Assembly (NCBI GenBank): GCA_041485845.1
Contig: JBGPKH010000096.1
Location: forward strand, 1-18,757
Origin: OMOG01 sp041485845
GTDB taxonomy: Bacteria > Acidobacteriota > Terriglobia > Bryobacterales > Bryobacteraceae
Reading direction: 5' to 3'
DNA: 18,757 nt
Under the pieces are notes generated by a model. It made no database searches. It was given only the letters and a program-made list of their open reading frames with translations, and was not told the origin of the DNA. Position numbers and translations under genes: made by a program. Shown piece by piece: positions 7,356 through 14,109 of this stretch (the first letter of the stretch is position 1; each line of letters opens with the position of its first letter).

Positions 7356-7413
7356 CTGTCCCTCGTCGGCTGAACGCCGGCGGGTGACAGACGACAAAAA
7401 TCGATCGTCTGTC
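7356..7413 (+). terminator. Overlapping alternative hairpins between usp and the acyl-CoA ligase gene
   Basis: GACAGACGA (7386-7394) and TCGTCTGTC (7405-7413) form a perfect 9-bp stem with a 10-nt loop. The first arm also begins with GACAG, which can instead pair with CTGTC at 7356-7360 around an inner CGTCGGC/GCCGGCG stem. The two folds exclude each other. A terminator for the stress protein gene is the simplest reading, but no T-run follows. Confidence 0.45.
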
Positions 7414-7429
7414 CCATTTTCGAGCCGGT

Positions 7430-7444
7430 GAGCGTGTAACGCTC
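7430..7444. promoter_or_regulatory. Palindrome (operator candidate) at the acyl-CoA ligase promoter
   Basis: GAGCGT and ACGCTC flank a 3-nt centre (gta), forming a 15-bp odd palindrome. It ends 8 bp before the extended -10 of the downstream gene, where a bound repressor would block polymerase. CACGTG (7448-7453) follows at once. A related sequence is found at 12673-12694. The regulator is unknown. Confidence 0.35.
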
Positions 7445-7451
7445 GGGCACG

Positions 7452-7460
7452 TGATAAATT
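7452..7460 (+). promoter_or_regulatory. Extended -10 promoter, probably leaderless, for the acyl-CoA ligase gene
   Basis: TGA followed by TAAATT (7455-7460) ends 7 nt before the GTG at 7468. This is the same spacing as at the HExxH gene. No Shine-Dalgarno sequence lies before the GTG, which fits a leaderless transcript. Confidence 0.42.
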
Positions 7461-7467
7461 GCATAGC

Positions 7468-9237
7468 GTGGGTCCCCGCACCGTTTACCAGGTCTTGCAG
7501 GAAGCTGCGCGCACTTTTGGCGACGCACCGGCGCTGCATCAGCCCAGCGCGTCCGGCTACATCACGTATTCCTGGAAGCAGTACCAACAGGCTGTCGAGG
7601 AGGTCGCCGCCGGATTGCGCGCCCTCGGCATAGGGAGAGGCGACGTCGTGGCGCTGAATTCGGAAACGCGCATGGAGTTCTGCCTCGCCGACCTCGGCAT
7701 CATGGCGAATGGCTCCATCGCAGCCGCCATGTATCCGAGCTATCCGGCCAAAGATCTGGTGAAGACGATCGCCGCTTCCGGCGCCCGCGCCGTTTTCGCG
7801 GAAGATTCGCAGACCATCCAGAAGCTGGGGGAAGCGCCGGTGGAGCATTGGATTCTCCTGACCGGCGAGGCCGGCGGCGCGCTCACTCTGAACGGGCTTC
7901 GCGAAATGGGCCGCAACGCGCTCGCCCGCGACCCGGAACTGGCGGCGCGATTGCGCTCGGAGGTGCAACCTTCCGACATCGCGATTCTGTATCTCACGTC
8001 GGGCGCAACCGGGGAGCCAAAGATGGCGCTGGTCACCCACCAGGCCATCGTGGCCAATCTGGACATGGGGCCGGCGGTGCTGCCGATAGGACCGCAGGAT
8101 TCGACCGTGGCGTTCCTGCCCTCGGCCCATATCGCGCAGCGCGTGGTGATCGAGCTGCTCCCGCTGCGTCTGGGCATGCCGGTGACATTCTTCGAGAGCC
8201 TCATGAAGCTGCCGCAGGAAATCCGCAAGGTGCGGCCGACCCTGCTGCTGGCGCCGCCCCGCATGTGGGAGCGGATCTACTCCACTATCTGCACGGAGCT
8301 GCGCAAGCGCCCGGCAGCGGCGCGAAAGGCCTTTTACAGCGGTCTGGCTCTAGCGTTGGCCGCCGCGCGATACCGGCGCGAAGGCAAGAAAGTTCCCTGG
8401 CGCATCCGCGGCCCGTTGAAGATCGCCGATCGCGTTCTGTTCCGCAAGGTGCGCTCGCGCTTCGGCGGGCGGATACGCATTGCCGCGTCGGGCGCCGCGC
8501 CGCTGAGCAAGGACCTGGCGGAATTCTACGAAGCCATCGGCATGCCCCTGATCGAAGGCTACGGACTTACCGAAGGCGGCGTGGTGAGCCTCAATCCAAC
8601 CGACCGGCCCAAGCCCGGCAGCATCGGGAAGGTCCTGCCCGGAGTAGAGGTGAAGTTTGCGCCCGATGGCGAACTGCTGGTGAAGAGCCCCTGCCTGTTT
8701 TCGGGCTACCTCAACGACCCCGAGACCACGGCCGAAGTGTTGCGCGACGGATGGCTGCACACCGGGGACGTCGCCTATGCCGACAGCGAAGGCTACATCT
8801 TCATCACAGGGCGCAAGAAGGAGCTGATTGTCTCCTCCACCGGGAAGAAGATCTATCCTTCGCGAGTGGAAAGCCTGTTCAAGATGGAACCGCTCATCAG
8901 CCAGGTGCTACTGATTGGCGACCGTCTGCCCTACTTGACGGCGCTGTTTACGATCAACAGCGTCACTGCGGAAAGCCTGAAGGGGATGGACGAGTGGAAG
9001 GGCCGCGGGGCATCCGAAATCGCACAGGCGCCGCCGGTGCTGGCGGAAATCCAGAAGACCGTGGCGAGGGTGAACAAACAGCTCGCGCCCTTCGAGCAGG
9101 TGCGCAAATACCGCGTGCTGGGGCGCGATTTCTCCATCGAGGAAGGCGAGCTCACCGCTACCATGAAGGTGCGGCGCGCGCGTGCCATGGAGAACTTCAA
9201 GGAACACATCGACCAGCTTTACGCCGGGCGGGAGTGA
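7468..9237 (+). CDS. Long-chain fatty acid-CoA ligase (AMP-forming, FadD/FACS type)
   Basis: The protein has 589 residues. It activates a fatty acid with ATP to an acyl-adenylate and transfers it to CoA for beta-oxidation or lipid synthesis. Adenylating-enzyme motifs appear in order: the P-loop LYLTSGATGEPKMALVTH (about 174-191), YGLTEGG (about 366), GWLHTGD (about 428) and the hinge plus C-terminal lysine region GRKKELIVSSTGKKIYPSRV (about 449). The usual PKG of the P-loop is PKM here, a mild deviation. The length and the STGKKIYPSRVE segment fit long-chain ligases better than short-chain ones. The GTG at 7468 is preferred to the TTG at 7459 because of its distance from the extended -10. Chain-length preference cannot be read from the sequence. 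Confidence 0.9.
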   Translation: MGPRTVYQVLQEAARTFGDAPALHQPSASGYITYSWKQYQQAVEEVAAGLRALGIGRGDVVALNSETRMEFCLADLGIMANGSIAAAMYPSYPAKDLVKTIAASGARAVFAEDSQTIQKLGEAPVEHWILLTGEAGGALTLNGLREMGRNALARDPELAARLRSEVQPSDIAILYLTSGATGEPKMALVTHQAIVANLDMGPAVLPIGPQDSTVAFLPSAHIAQRVVIELLPLRLGMPVTFFESLMKLPQEIRKVRPTLLLAPPRMWERIYSTICTELRKRPAAARKAFYSGLALALAAARYRREGKKVPWRIRGPLKIADRVLFRKVRSRFGGRIRIAASGAAPLSKDLAEFYEAIGMPLIEGYGLTEGGVVSLNPTDRPKPGSIGKVLPGVEVKFAPDGELLVKSPCLFSGYLNDPETTAEVLRDGWLHTGDVAYADSEGYIFITGRKKELIVSSTGKKIYPSRVESLFKMEPLISQVLLIGDRLPYLTALFTINSVTAESLKGMDEWKGRGASEIAQAPPVLAEIQKTVARVNKQLAPFEQVRKYRVLGRDFSIEEGELTATMKVRRARAMENFKEHIDQLYAGRE

Positions 9238-9272
9238 GGGGGCGAAGGGCGTGGCGAAGAGCGCTCCCTCAC
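9234..9272. terminator. Shared hairpin between convergent acyl-CoA ligase and NHL genes
   Basis: The 9234-9244 arm and the 9262-9272 arm pair over 11 positions with one G-U and leave a 17-nt loop. The stem begins at the ligase stop codon and lies 18 bp past the stop of the convergent gene, so it could end both transcripts. No T-run is seen on either strand. Confidence 0.5.
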
Positions 9273-9289
9273 GGTTGCGGCTGCGTTAC

Positions 9290-10579
9290 TCAGCCCTTGG
9301 TTCCCTTGGGCCACACGACTCCCTGATCCTTCTTGGGAACCGGCGCCAGGCCCTTATACAGGAACTTCTGCACGCGCTGCCCGCGGTAGGTCTCCGTGGT
9401 AAAGAGGTTGCCCTTCGAATCGGCCGCGATGCTGTGGACCGCGTAGAACTGGCCCGGCTGCCGCCCTCCGTCGCCGAAGCTGGTCAGGATCTCCATGGTC
9501 TCGCGCAAGATGATGTAGATCTTCTCGTTCGATCCATCGGCGAGGAACATGTACTTTTGCTGCGGATCCCTGGAGAAGACAATATCCCACACCGAGCCGT
9601 CTCCCAGGGTATTCTTCGCGACGATCACTTCCTTCACAAAGGTCCCATCCGGTTTGAAGACCTGGATGCGGTCGTTGGGGCGGTCGCAGACATACAACAA
9701 GCCGTCGTGCGAAAGCTCGGCGCAGTGGACCGGGTTGCGGAACTGCTGCGCCGGCGGGTCGCTCGGATTGTACCGGCCGAGCGGCGTATCGTCGGGCTTA
9801 TTGCCGTACGCGCCCCAGTGCCGCTTGTATTTGCCGGTCTCCGCGTCGAACACGATCACGCGGTGGTTGCCGTAGCCGTCGGCGACGTACAACTCATTGG
9901 TTTTCGGGTCGACGAACAACTTGGCCGGTCCTTTGACATTGTCCAGGTCGTTGCTGCCCTTGCTCTGCCCGGGCTTGCCAATCTGGAGCAGGAATTTCCC
10001 TTCCTGGGTGAACTTGAGGATCATGTTGTCGTGATAGGGCGCGGTTGCGCCTCCCCGCCCGGGAGGCGGCAGGAACGCGGCATCTCCGCCGGCGGGCGCC
10101 GCAGCGGCTGTACCCCGGCCCGCGGCCGGCGGCCCGCCGCGGCCATTGCCGCCGATCCACACGTTGCCTTTGTAATCGACGGTAATTCCGTGGTTCGAAT
10201 CCGGCCAGTTGTAGCCTTCGCCCGGACCGCCCCAGTGCCCGATCAAATCGCCCGCTTCGTTGAACTCCAGGACCGGCGGAGCCGGCGAGCAGCATTCCGC
10301 CGCGGGCGGATTCGCGGCCGCGTACGTTTCCATGCGTTCCAGCGCGGCTCCGCGATGGATGATCCAGATGTGATCGTTGGAATCCACCGATACGCCGATG
10401 GTCTGACCGATGATCCAATGGTTGGGCAGCGGCTTCGGCCACATGGGATCCACTTCGAACCGCGGGGCCATGACACTCGCGGCCTTCACCCGGGCCTTTT
10501 GGCCGAGCACGGCGGAGCCAATCCCGAGCGCGGCCACTACTCCTAGAAAGGTCGCGCCGATACGGAGATTACGCGTCAT
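9290..10579 (-). CDS. Secreted NHL-repeat beta-propeller protein
   Basis: The protein has 429 residues. The N-terminus (MTRNLRIGATFLGVVAALGI) is a signal peptide or membrane anchor, so the propeller probably lies outside the inner membrane. NHL-type blades can be seen: GNVWIGG, ELYVADGYGNHRVIVFD, LLYVCDRPNDRIQVFKPDGT, YMFLADGSNEKIYI and GNLFTTETYRGQRVQKF. A Gly/Pro/Ala-rich insertion (about residues 145-175) interrupts the second blade region and is probably a surface loop. Homologues are annotated only as NHL-repeat or six-bladed propeller proteins, so a function cannot be given; binding or a lyase/amidating-type role are both possible. The ATG at 10579 is chosen because GGAGG lies 10 nt upstream, whereas the ATG at 10588 is only 1-2 nt from it. 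Confidence 0.85.
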   Translation of the reverse strand: MTRNLRIGATFLGVVAALGIGSAVLGQKARVKAASVMAPRFEVDPMWPKPLPNHWIIGQTIGVSVDSNDHIWIIHRGAALERMETYAAANPPAAECCSPAPPVLEFNEAGDLIGHWGGPGEGYNWPDSNHGITVDYKGNVWIGGNGRGGPPAAGRGTAAAAPAGGDAAFLPPPGRGGATAPYHDNMILKFTQEGKFLLQIGKPGQSKGSNDLDNVKGPAKLFVDPKTNELYVADGYGNHRVIVFDAETGKYKRHWGAYGNKPDDTPLGRYNPSDPPAQQFRNPVHCAELSHDGLLYVCDRPNDRIQVFKPDGTFVKEVIVAKNTLGDGSVWDIVFSRDPQQKYMFLADGSNEKIYIILRETMEILTSFGDGGRQPGQFYAVHSIAADSKGNLFTTETYRGQRVQKFLYKGLAPVPKKDQGVVWPKGTKG

Positions 10580-10632
10580 ACTTCTCATCCCTCCAATTTC
10601 CGAGGTAAGCTACTTCACAAACAGTGGAAGCG

Positions 10633-10638
10633 ATTATA
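10633..10638 (-). promoter_or_regulatory. -10 element of the NHL-protein promoter
   Basis: A perfect TATAAT on the minus strand, directly preceded by TG, lies 53 bp before the ATG at 10579. It gives a leader of about 45 nt carrying GGAGG. A -35 is not evident; the GC-rich repeat array begins about 30 bp upstream. Confidence 0.5.
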
Positions 10639-10670
10639 CACGATTCGGGGGCACGGGGTCCGGTGGGGGG

Positions 10671-10826
10671 CCAGGCTCGCCAAAGCGCGAGTGGGCCGGG
10701 GGCCAGGGGCCAGGCTCGCCAAAGCGCGAGTGGTCCGGGGGCTGGGGGCCAGGCTCGCCAAAGCGCGAGTGGGCCTGGGGCCAGGGGCCAGGCTCGCCAA
10801 AGCGCGAGTGAGCCGGGGCCCAGGGG
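10671..10826. repeat. Four tandem 39-bp repeats, each with a small palindrome
   Basis: Copies begin at 10671, 10710, 10749 and 10788 with an exact 39-bp period. The first 23 bases of each (CCAGGCTCGCCAAAGCGCGA then GTG) are identical in all four. The remaining 16 vary slightly (GGCC, GTCC, GGCC and AGCC openings). Each copy holds CTCGC, a 6-nt loop and GCGAG, so the array can form four hairpins in RNA from either strand. A degenerate fifth copy may follow at 10827. The array fills most of the gap between the divergent NHL and HupE-like genes. The period is 13 codons, so frames stay open through it on both strands, but nothing suggests that it is translated. Confidence 0.9.
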
Positions 10827-10914
10827 CCAGGGGAGCGCGACCAGGGGGTGGCGCGGGGACGAGGGGGTCCGCCCCACGTCGGCCCAGTCGTGTGGCCGGG
10901 GATGGGCGGCGATC

Positions 10915-12216
10915 ATGCTCTTGCACGCCTTATGTTGCGCCGCGGCGGCACACGACATCCCCAACGACGTCACCGCGCAGTTGTACCTCAAGCCCGAAGG
11001 CGAGCGACTACACGTGCTCGCGCGGGTGCCGCTCGAGGCCATCCGGGACGTGATCTTTCCCGAACGCGGTCAAGGCTATCTGAATTTCGAGCGATCCGGC
11101 CCGCTGCTGGCCGACGCCGCGATTCTGTGGATCTCCGATTTCCTCGATCTCTACGAGGGCGATGCGCGGCTGCCGCAAAAACCGCGCGTGGCCGCCGTAC
11201 GCCTATCGCTGGAATCCGATCGATCCTTCGCATCCTATGGGGAGGCCCTGGTGCACATCGCCGGACCGGGTCTGCCGGCCGACACCAACGTGGTTTGGAA
11301 CCAGACCCTGTTGGACGTGTGGTTCGACTACCCGATACACTCCGAGCGGTCCGCCTTCTCGATCCACCCCGGCCTCGCGCGTCTGGGCCTGCGGGTGGTC
11401 ACGGTGCTTCGCTTCCTGCCGCCCGGCGGCGTGGTCCGCGCTTTCGAGTTCACGGGCGATCCCGGTCTGGTCCGGCTGGACCCGCGCTGGCGCCAGGCCG
11501 CCCTGCGCTTCGTCCAGTCAGGGTTCCTCCACATCCTGGACGGCACCGACCACCTGCTGTTCCTGGCTTGCCTGGTGATCCCGTTCCGCCGCTTGCGCGC
11601 GCTGATCCCGGTGGTGACCTCATTCACCGTCGCGCACTCCTTCACCCTGATCGCTTCGGCCTACGATCTCGGGCCAGACGCGCTGTGGTTCCCGCCGCTG
11701 ATCGAAACGCTGATTGCGATTTCCATCGTCTACATGGCGCTTGAGAATATCGTGGGGAAGACCAGCGTGCGGCGCCGCTGGATCCTCACCTTCGCTTTCG
11801 GCCTGGTGCACGGATTCGGCTTTTCGTTCGCCCTCCGCCAGACCCTCCAGTTCGCGGGATCGCACCTGTTGACCTCGCTGCTGTCGTTCAATGTGGGGGT
11901 CGAACTGGGACAACTGCTGGTGCTGGTGCTGCTGATCCCCGTCCTGGAGGTCCTCTTCCGGCGAGTGGTGGCCGAACGCATGGGGACGATCGTCCTCTCG
12001 GCGCTGGTGGCGCACACCGGCTGGCACTGGATGATCGAGCGCGCCGGGCGGCTCGGTCAGTATCGGGTGCAGTGGCCGGCCCTTACCGCCGCACTGCTGG
12101 CAACTGCGCTGCGGTGGCTCATGGTGCTGGTAATCCTGGCGGCCCTGGTGTGGTTCCTGTCCGGCGTGGTCCGGCGCCGGGCGGCGCTGCGAGCCGGCAG
12201 CAAAGCCGCCCGGTAA
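10915..12216 (+). CDS. HupE/UreJ-type multi-pass membrane protein with N-terminal extracytoplasmic domain
   Basis: The protein has 433 residues. A short hydrophobic leader (MLLHALCCAAAAHD) precedes a soluble domain of about 190 residues. The C-terminal half has about six to seven membrane helices with the HupE/UreJ_2 pattern: GFLHILDGTDHLLFL (203-217), TSFTVAHSFTLIAS (235-248), FGLVHGFGFSFAL (295-307), FNVGVELGQL (325-334) and AHTGWHWMIERAG (366-378). HupE and UreJ relatives are linked to nickel or other metal uptake. Here the conserved His/Asp/Glu residues in membrane helices suggest metal handling, but no hydrogenase or urease genes are near. The ATG at 10915 gives an unusually short signal peptide. 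The frame is open upstream, but only through the 39-bp repeats, so I do not extend it. Confidence 0.82.
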   Translation: MLLHALCCAAAAHDIPNDVTAQLYLKPEGERLHVLARVPLEAIRDVIFPERGQGYLNFERSGPLLADAAILWISDFLDLYEGDARLPQKPRVAAVRLSLESDRSFASYGEALVHIAGPGLPADTNVVWNQTLLDVWFDYPIHSERSAFSIHPGLARLGLRVVTVLRFLPPGGVVRAFEFTGDPGLVRLDPRWRQAALRFVQSGFLHILDGTDHLLFLACLVIPFRRLRALIPVVTSFTVAHSFTLIASAYDLGPDALWFPPLIETLIAISIVYMALENIVGKTSVRRRWILTFAFGLVHGFGFSFALRQTLQFAGSHLLTSLLSFNVGVELGQLLVLVLLIPVLEVLFRRVVAERMGTIVLSALVAHTGWHWMIERAGRLGQYRVQWPALTAALLATALRWLMVLVILAALVWFLSGVVRRRAALRAGSKAAR

Positions 12217-12242
12217 CGCCGGCGGAATCGCTGCCGCCGGCG
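12217..12242. terminator. Perfect hairpin between convergent HupE-like and unknown-function genes
   Basis: CGCCGGCGG (12217-12225) and CCGCCGGCG (12234-12242) form a perfect 9-bp GC stem with an 8-nt loop. It starts on the base after the TAA stop of the HupE-like gene and ends 15 bp before the stop of the convergent gene, so it suits a bidirectional terminator. No U-tract follows. Confidence 0.6.
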
Positions 12243-12257
12243 CCGTGCCTTACAACG

Positions 12258-12656
12258 TTAGCTCCACGCCCACACTTTGGTGTGGGTCTTTCCCTCACCG
12301 TCTACTTCGTATTCGAACACGCCGCCCACGGTGTTCAACTTCGCCAGCTTCTGGGAAGCGGTCCGATAATACAGGATGCCCCGATAGCTGACGGCGCCGG
12401 CCGCTCCGAATTTCCCCAGGCCCGAGCCTTTCCACGAGATCAACTCGCCATCCGAGGTGACCATCGCCCCTTCCCCGTCCCCGTAGATGCTGCCATCCGC
12501 CCTGACCACGGACGAATACGTTCCGAATCCATTGCAGGCGACTCCCAGCATCTTGCCGCTGTCCTCGAACGAGACCTCGACCTTGAGAGGGTCCGTCGAG
12601 AGCACTCTTCTCACGATTCTCTTCCCGGTTGTCTCACCGAGAACTTCTCCTAGCAT
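12258..12656 (-). CDS. Small conserved-looking protein of unknown function
   Basis: The protein has 132 residues, is probably cytoplasmic, and has no signal peptide or membrane helix. It begins MLGEVLGETTGKRIVRRVL and is rich in alternating beta-strand patterns with glycine turns: VEVSFEDSGKMLGV, GTYSSVVRADGSIYGDGEG, TSDGELISWKGSGLG, AVSYRGILYYRTAS and GVFEYEVDGEGKTH. This suggests a small beta-barrel, lipocalin-like or allene-oxide-cyclase-like. I have an impression of similar hypothetical proteins in other bacteria but cannot name a family or function. The start is well supported by AAAAGGAG 7 nt upstream of the ATG. An extended -10 lies about 75 bp upstream. The gene follows the ceramidase-like gene on the same strand by 90 bp but probably has its own promoter. 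Confidence 0.8.
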   Translation of the reverse strand: MLGEVLGETTGKRIVRRVLSTDPLKVEVSFEDSGKMLGVACNGFGTYSSVVRADGSIYGDGEGAMVTSDGELISWKGSGLGKFGAAGAVSYRGILYYRTASQKLAKLNTVGGVFEYEVDGEGKTHTKVWAWS

Positions 12657-12730
12657 GTTGTTATCTCCTTTTGAGGTGTGACGCTCGGGCGCGTTCCCGT
12701 AGGAGGAAAGCCCGCAGCGAAGCAGGGTGT

Positions 12731-12739
12731 AGTGTACCA
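12731..12739 (-). promoter_or_regulatory. Extended -10 promoter of the unknown-function gene
   Basis: Read on the minus strand, TGG is followed by TACACT (hexamer at 12731-12736). The predicted start near 12724 gives a leader of about 68 nt with a good Shine-Dalgarno sequence. The leader contains a copy of the GTGTGACGCTCGGGC motif also found near 7430. Confidence 0.42.
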
Positions 12740-12746
12740 CGAAAAA

Positions 12747-14009
12747 TCATCGGCGCATCCCCTGCAAGAACGCGACGACCCCTTGCATCACGTCCGCCTC
12801 CGCCTGCGCGGTGAATGGCGACGTCCCCGGCTCATAGCCGCCCTCGGCAAACCCCTGCGCCGTAGGCAGGTAGCCGAACCAACCGTTGGTATAGCCGAAG
12901 TAAAACGTATGCGCGAAAGGCGACTGGTTCCGGACCGCCAGCGCGATCTCGCAGAACATCTCCACCGGCGCCGCCCAGAGGAGCGTGTCGTTGATGCGCA
13001 GGAACCGCACCGGCAGCCGCACCATCGGCCTGCCGCCGTCAGCCGCATACGGCCGCAATTCTTCGGGCCACGCGAGCCCCTCCTTGCGCGGCGTGTCGAT
13101 GGGCTTCTCCCCCGCCCACATGGTCACCTCGGCGGTGGCGGGGCCCAGGGACCGGGCGGCCGCCAGAATGCGATCGCCCAACAGCACGTTGAACTGCGAA
13201 AGATGCCCGCTCCTGGCATCCGGATACACGCTGTAAATCGGCGCGAGGTTCCCCGCCGCGCCGTTTACGTATAGCACCGGCGCGCCCATCTTCGACTCCA
13301 GGTACGCCGTTACGGTTCCCGGCCCGTCTCCGCTGATCGTGAGGTTCTGCCCGCTCATCACGGTACCGTGCATGGCGTAGTTCGCCACCAGAGCGATGAG
13401 GCTGCCGTCGCGGCGCTCCAGACGGATCAGCCCGATCTGGCGGTCCACGGGCCCGTCCGGATTCAATCCCAGCGAGATCTTCCCGTCCACATCTTTGGCG
13501 CGGCGATTGATGTTGGCCATTGCGATGCCCTGGCCGAAGGCGATGCGCGCCGGTTCGAGCTTCGTTCGAGCCTCCTTCACCGCGCGAATCAGCGAGTCTT
13601 TGACCAGCGCCGCGTACTCCCGATCCCACTCGTGGTCGGAGCGCCCCAGCAGCGCTTTGTAGAACCCCGGCGGCCCCACCTCGGGCGCGGCGTGGGTGTG
13701 CGTCACGCTCCACCAGAATTGAGCGCGCGGGATGCCGGGGTCGCGCTCCAGCTCGCGCGCCACCTGGTCGTAGACCTCGGGCGAGAACAGGCACAGGTCG
13801 CTCGCGACCAGGTAGAACTGCGCTTCGCCCGAATCCATCGCCACCACGCGGTGGTAGATGGGGTCATGTACCCCGGTCGATTTGCGCGCGGCGTACCCCA
13901 TCAGCCATTGCGACGTTTGGGGTGTGATATCCACCTTCACCGAGGCGGCGCGGAAATCCGCCGCAGCCGCAGGCAGGCAGGCGAGCAAGACAAAATGAGC
14001 GAGCTGCAT
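12747..14009 (-). CDS. Secreted neutral/alkaline ceramidase-like hydrolase
   Basis: The protein has 420 residues. MQLAHFVLLACLPAAAA is a signal peptide, so it acts outside the cytoplasm. The rest matches the N-terminal catalytic domain of neutral/alkaline (non-lysosomal) ceramidases: VDITPQ (26-31), GVHDPIYHRVVAMD (46-59), VTHTHAAPE (102-110) with putative zinc-binding His residues, NYAMHGTVMSGQNLTISGDG, VNGAAGNLAPIY and GYTNGWFGYLPTAQGFAEGG. True ceramidases are about 650-750 residues and have a C-terminal Ig-like domain, which is missing here. Many bacterial relatives of this shorter form exist, and their substrate is not established; an amide or ester hydrolase is the safest call. The start at 14009 has GGGGGGA about 6 nt upstream. 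It is divergent from the isomerase gene. Confidence 0.85.
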   Translation of the reverse strand: MQLAHFVLLACLPAAAADFRAASVKVDITPQTSQWLMGYAARKSTGVHDPIYHRVVAMDSGEAQFYLVASDLCLFSPEVYDQVARELERDPGIPRAQFWWSVTHTHAAPEVGPPGFYKALLGRSDHEWDREYAALVKDSLIRAVKEARTKLEPARIAFGQGIAMANINRRAKDVDGKISLGLNPDGPVDRQIGLIRLERRDGSLIALVANYAMHGTVMSGQNLTISGDGPGTVTAYLESKMGAPVLYVNGAAGNLAPIYSVYPDARSGHLSQFNVLLGDRILAAARSLGPATAEVTMWAGEKPIDTPRKEGLAWPEELRPYAADGGRPMVRLPVRFLRINDTLLWAAPVEMFCEIALAVRNQSPFAHTFYFGYTNGWFGYLPTAQGFAEGGYEPGTSPFTAQAEADVMQGVVAFLQGMRR

Positions 14010-14039
14010 GAGATTCCCCCCAGATTGGCAGCGGCGGTC

Positions 14040-14084
14040 ATGCCGGCCTTTACAATAGTACTGAATGCCGGCGCCCGGCCGGGC
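14040..14084. promoter_or_regulatory. Direct repeat and palindrome in the divergent ceramidase/isomerase control region
   Basis: ATGCCGGC occurs at 14040-14047 and 14065-14072, 25 bp apart, flanking an AT-rich core (tttacaatagta) that could hold the -10 of the ceramidase-like gene. GCCCGGCCGGGC (14073-14084) is a perfect 12-bp palindrome just upstream of the isomerase promoter. These could be operators for one regulator acting on both genes. No regulator gene is adjacent. Confidence 0.35.
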
Positions 14085-14092
14085 CTGGCAAA

Positions 14093-14101
14093 TGTTATAG
14101 G
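14093..14101 (+). promoter_or_regulatory. Extended -10 promoter, probably leaderless, for the isomerase gene
   Basis: TGT is followed by TATAGG (14096-14101), ending 8 nt before the ATG at 14110. No Shine-Dalgarno sequence is present. The layout matches the promoters at 5902 and 7452. Confidence 0.45.
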
Positions 14102-14109
14102 ATGCTCTT

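Noticed and set aside
6355..8130. 591-codon minus-strand frame across the usp and acyl-CoA ligase genes
   Set aside because: It spans two well-supported genes and the promoter region between them. The product shows no domain.
9182..10546. 454-codon plus-strand frame opposite the NHL gene
   Set aside because: It mirrors the NHL-propeller coding strand, which has a signal peptide, a ribosome site and clear blade motifs.
10671..10826. CRISPR-like array
   Set aside because: The unit is only 23 bp conserved plus 16 bp nearly conserved. The 16-bp parts are variants of one sequence, not unique spacers, and no cas gene is near.
10624..10914. Gly/Pro/Ala-rich repeat domain as an N-terminal extension of the HupE-like protein
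   Set aside because: The frame is open only because the 39-bp period is a multiple of three in GC-rich DNA. The opposite strand is also open through the array, and no start with a ribosome site is seen there.
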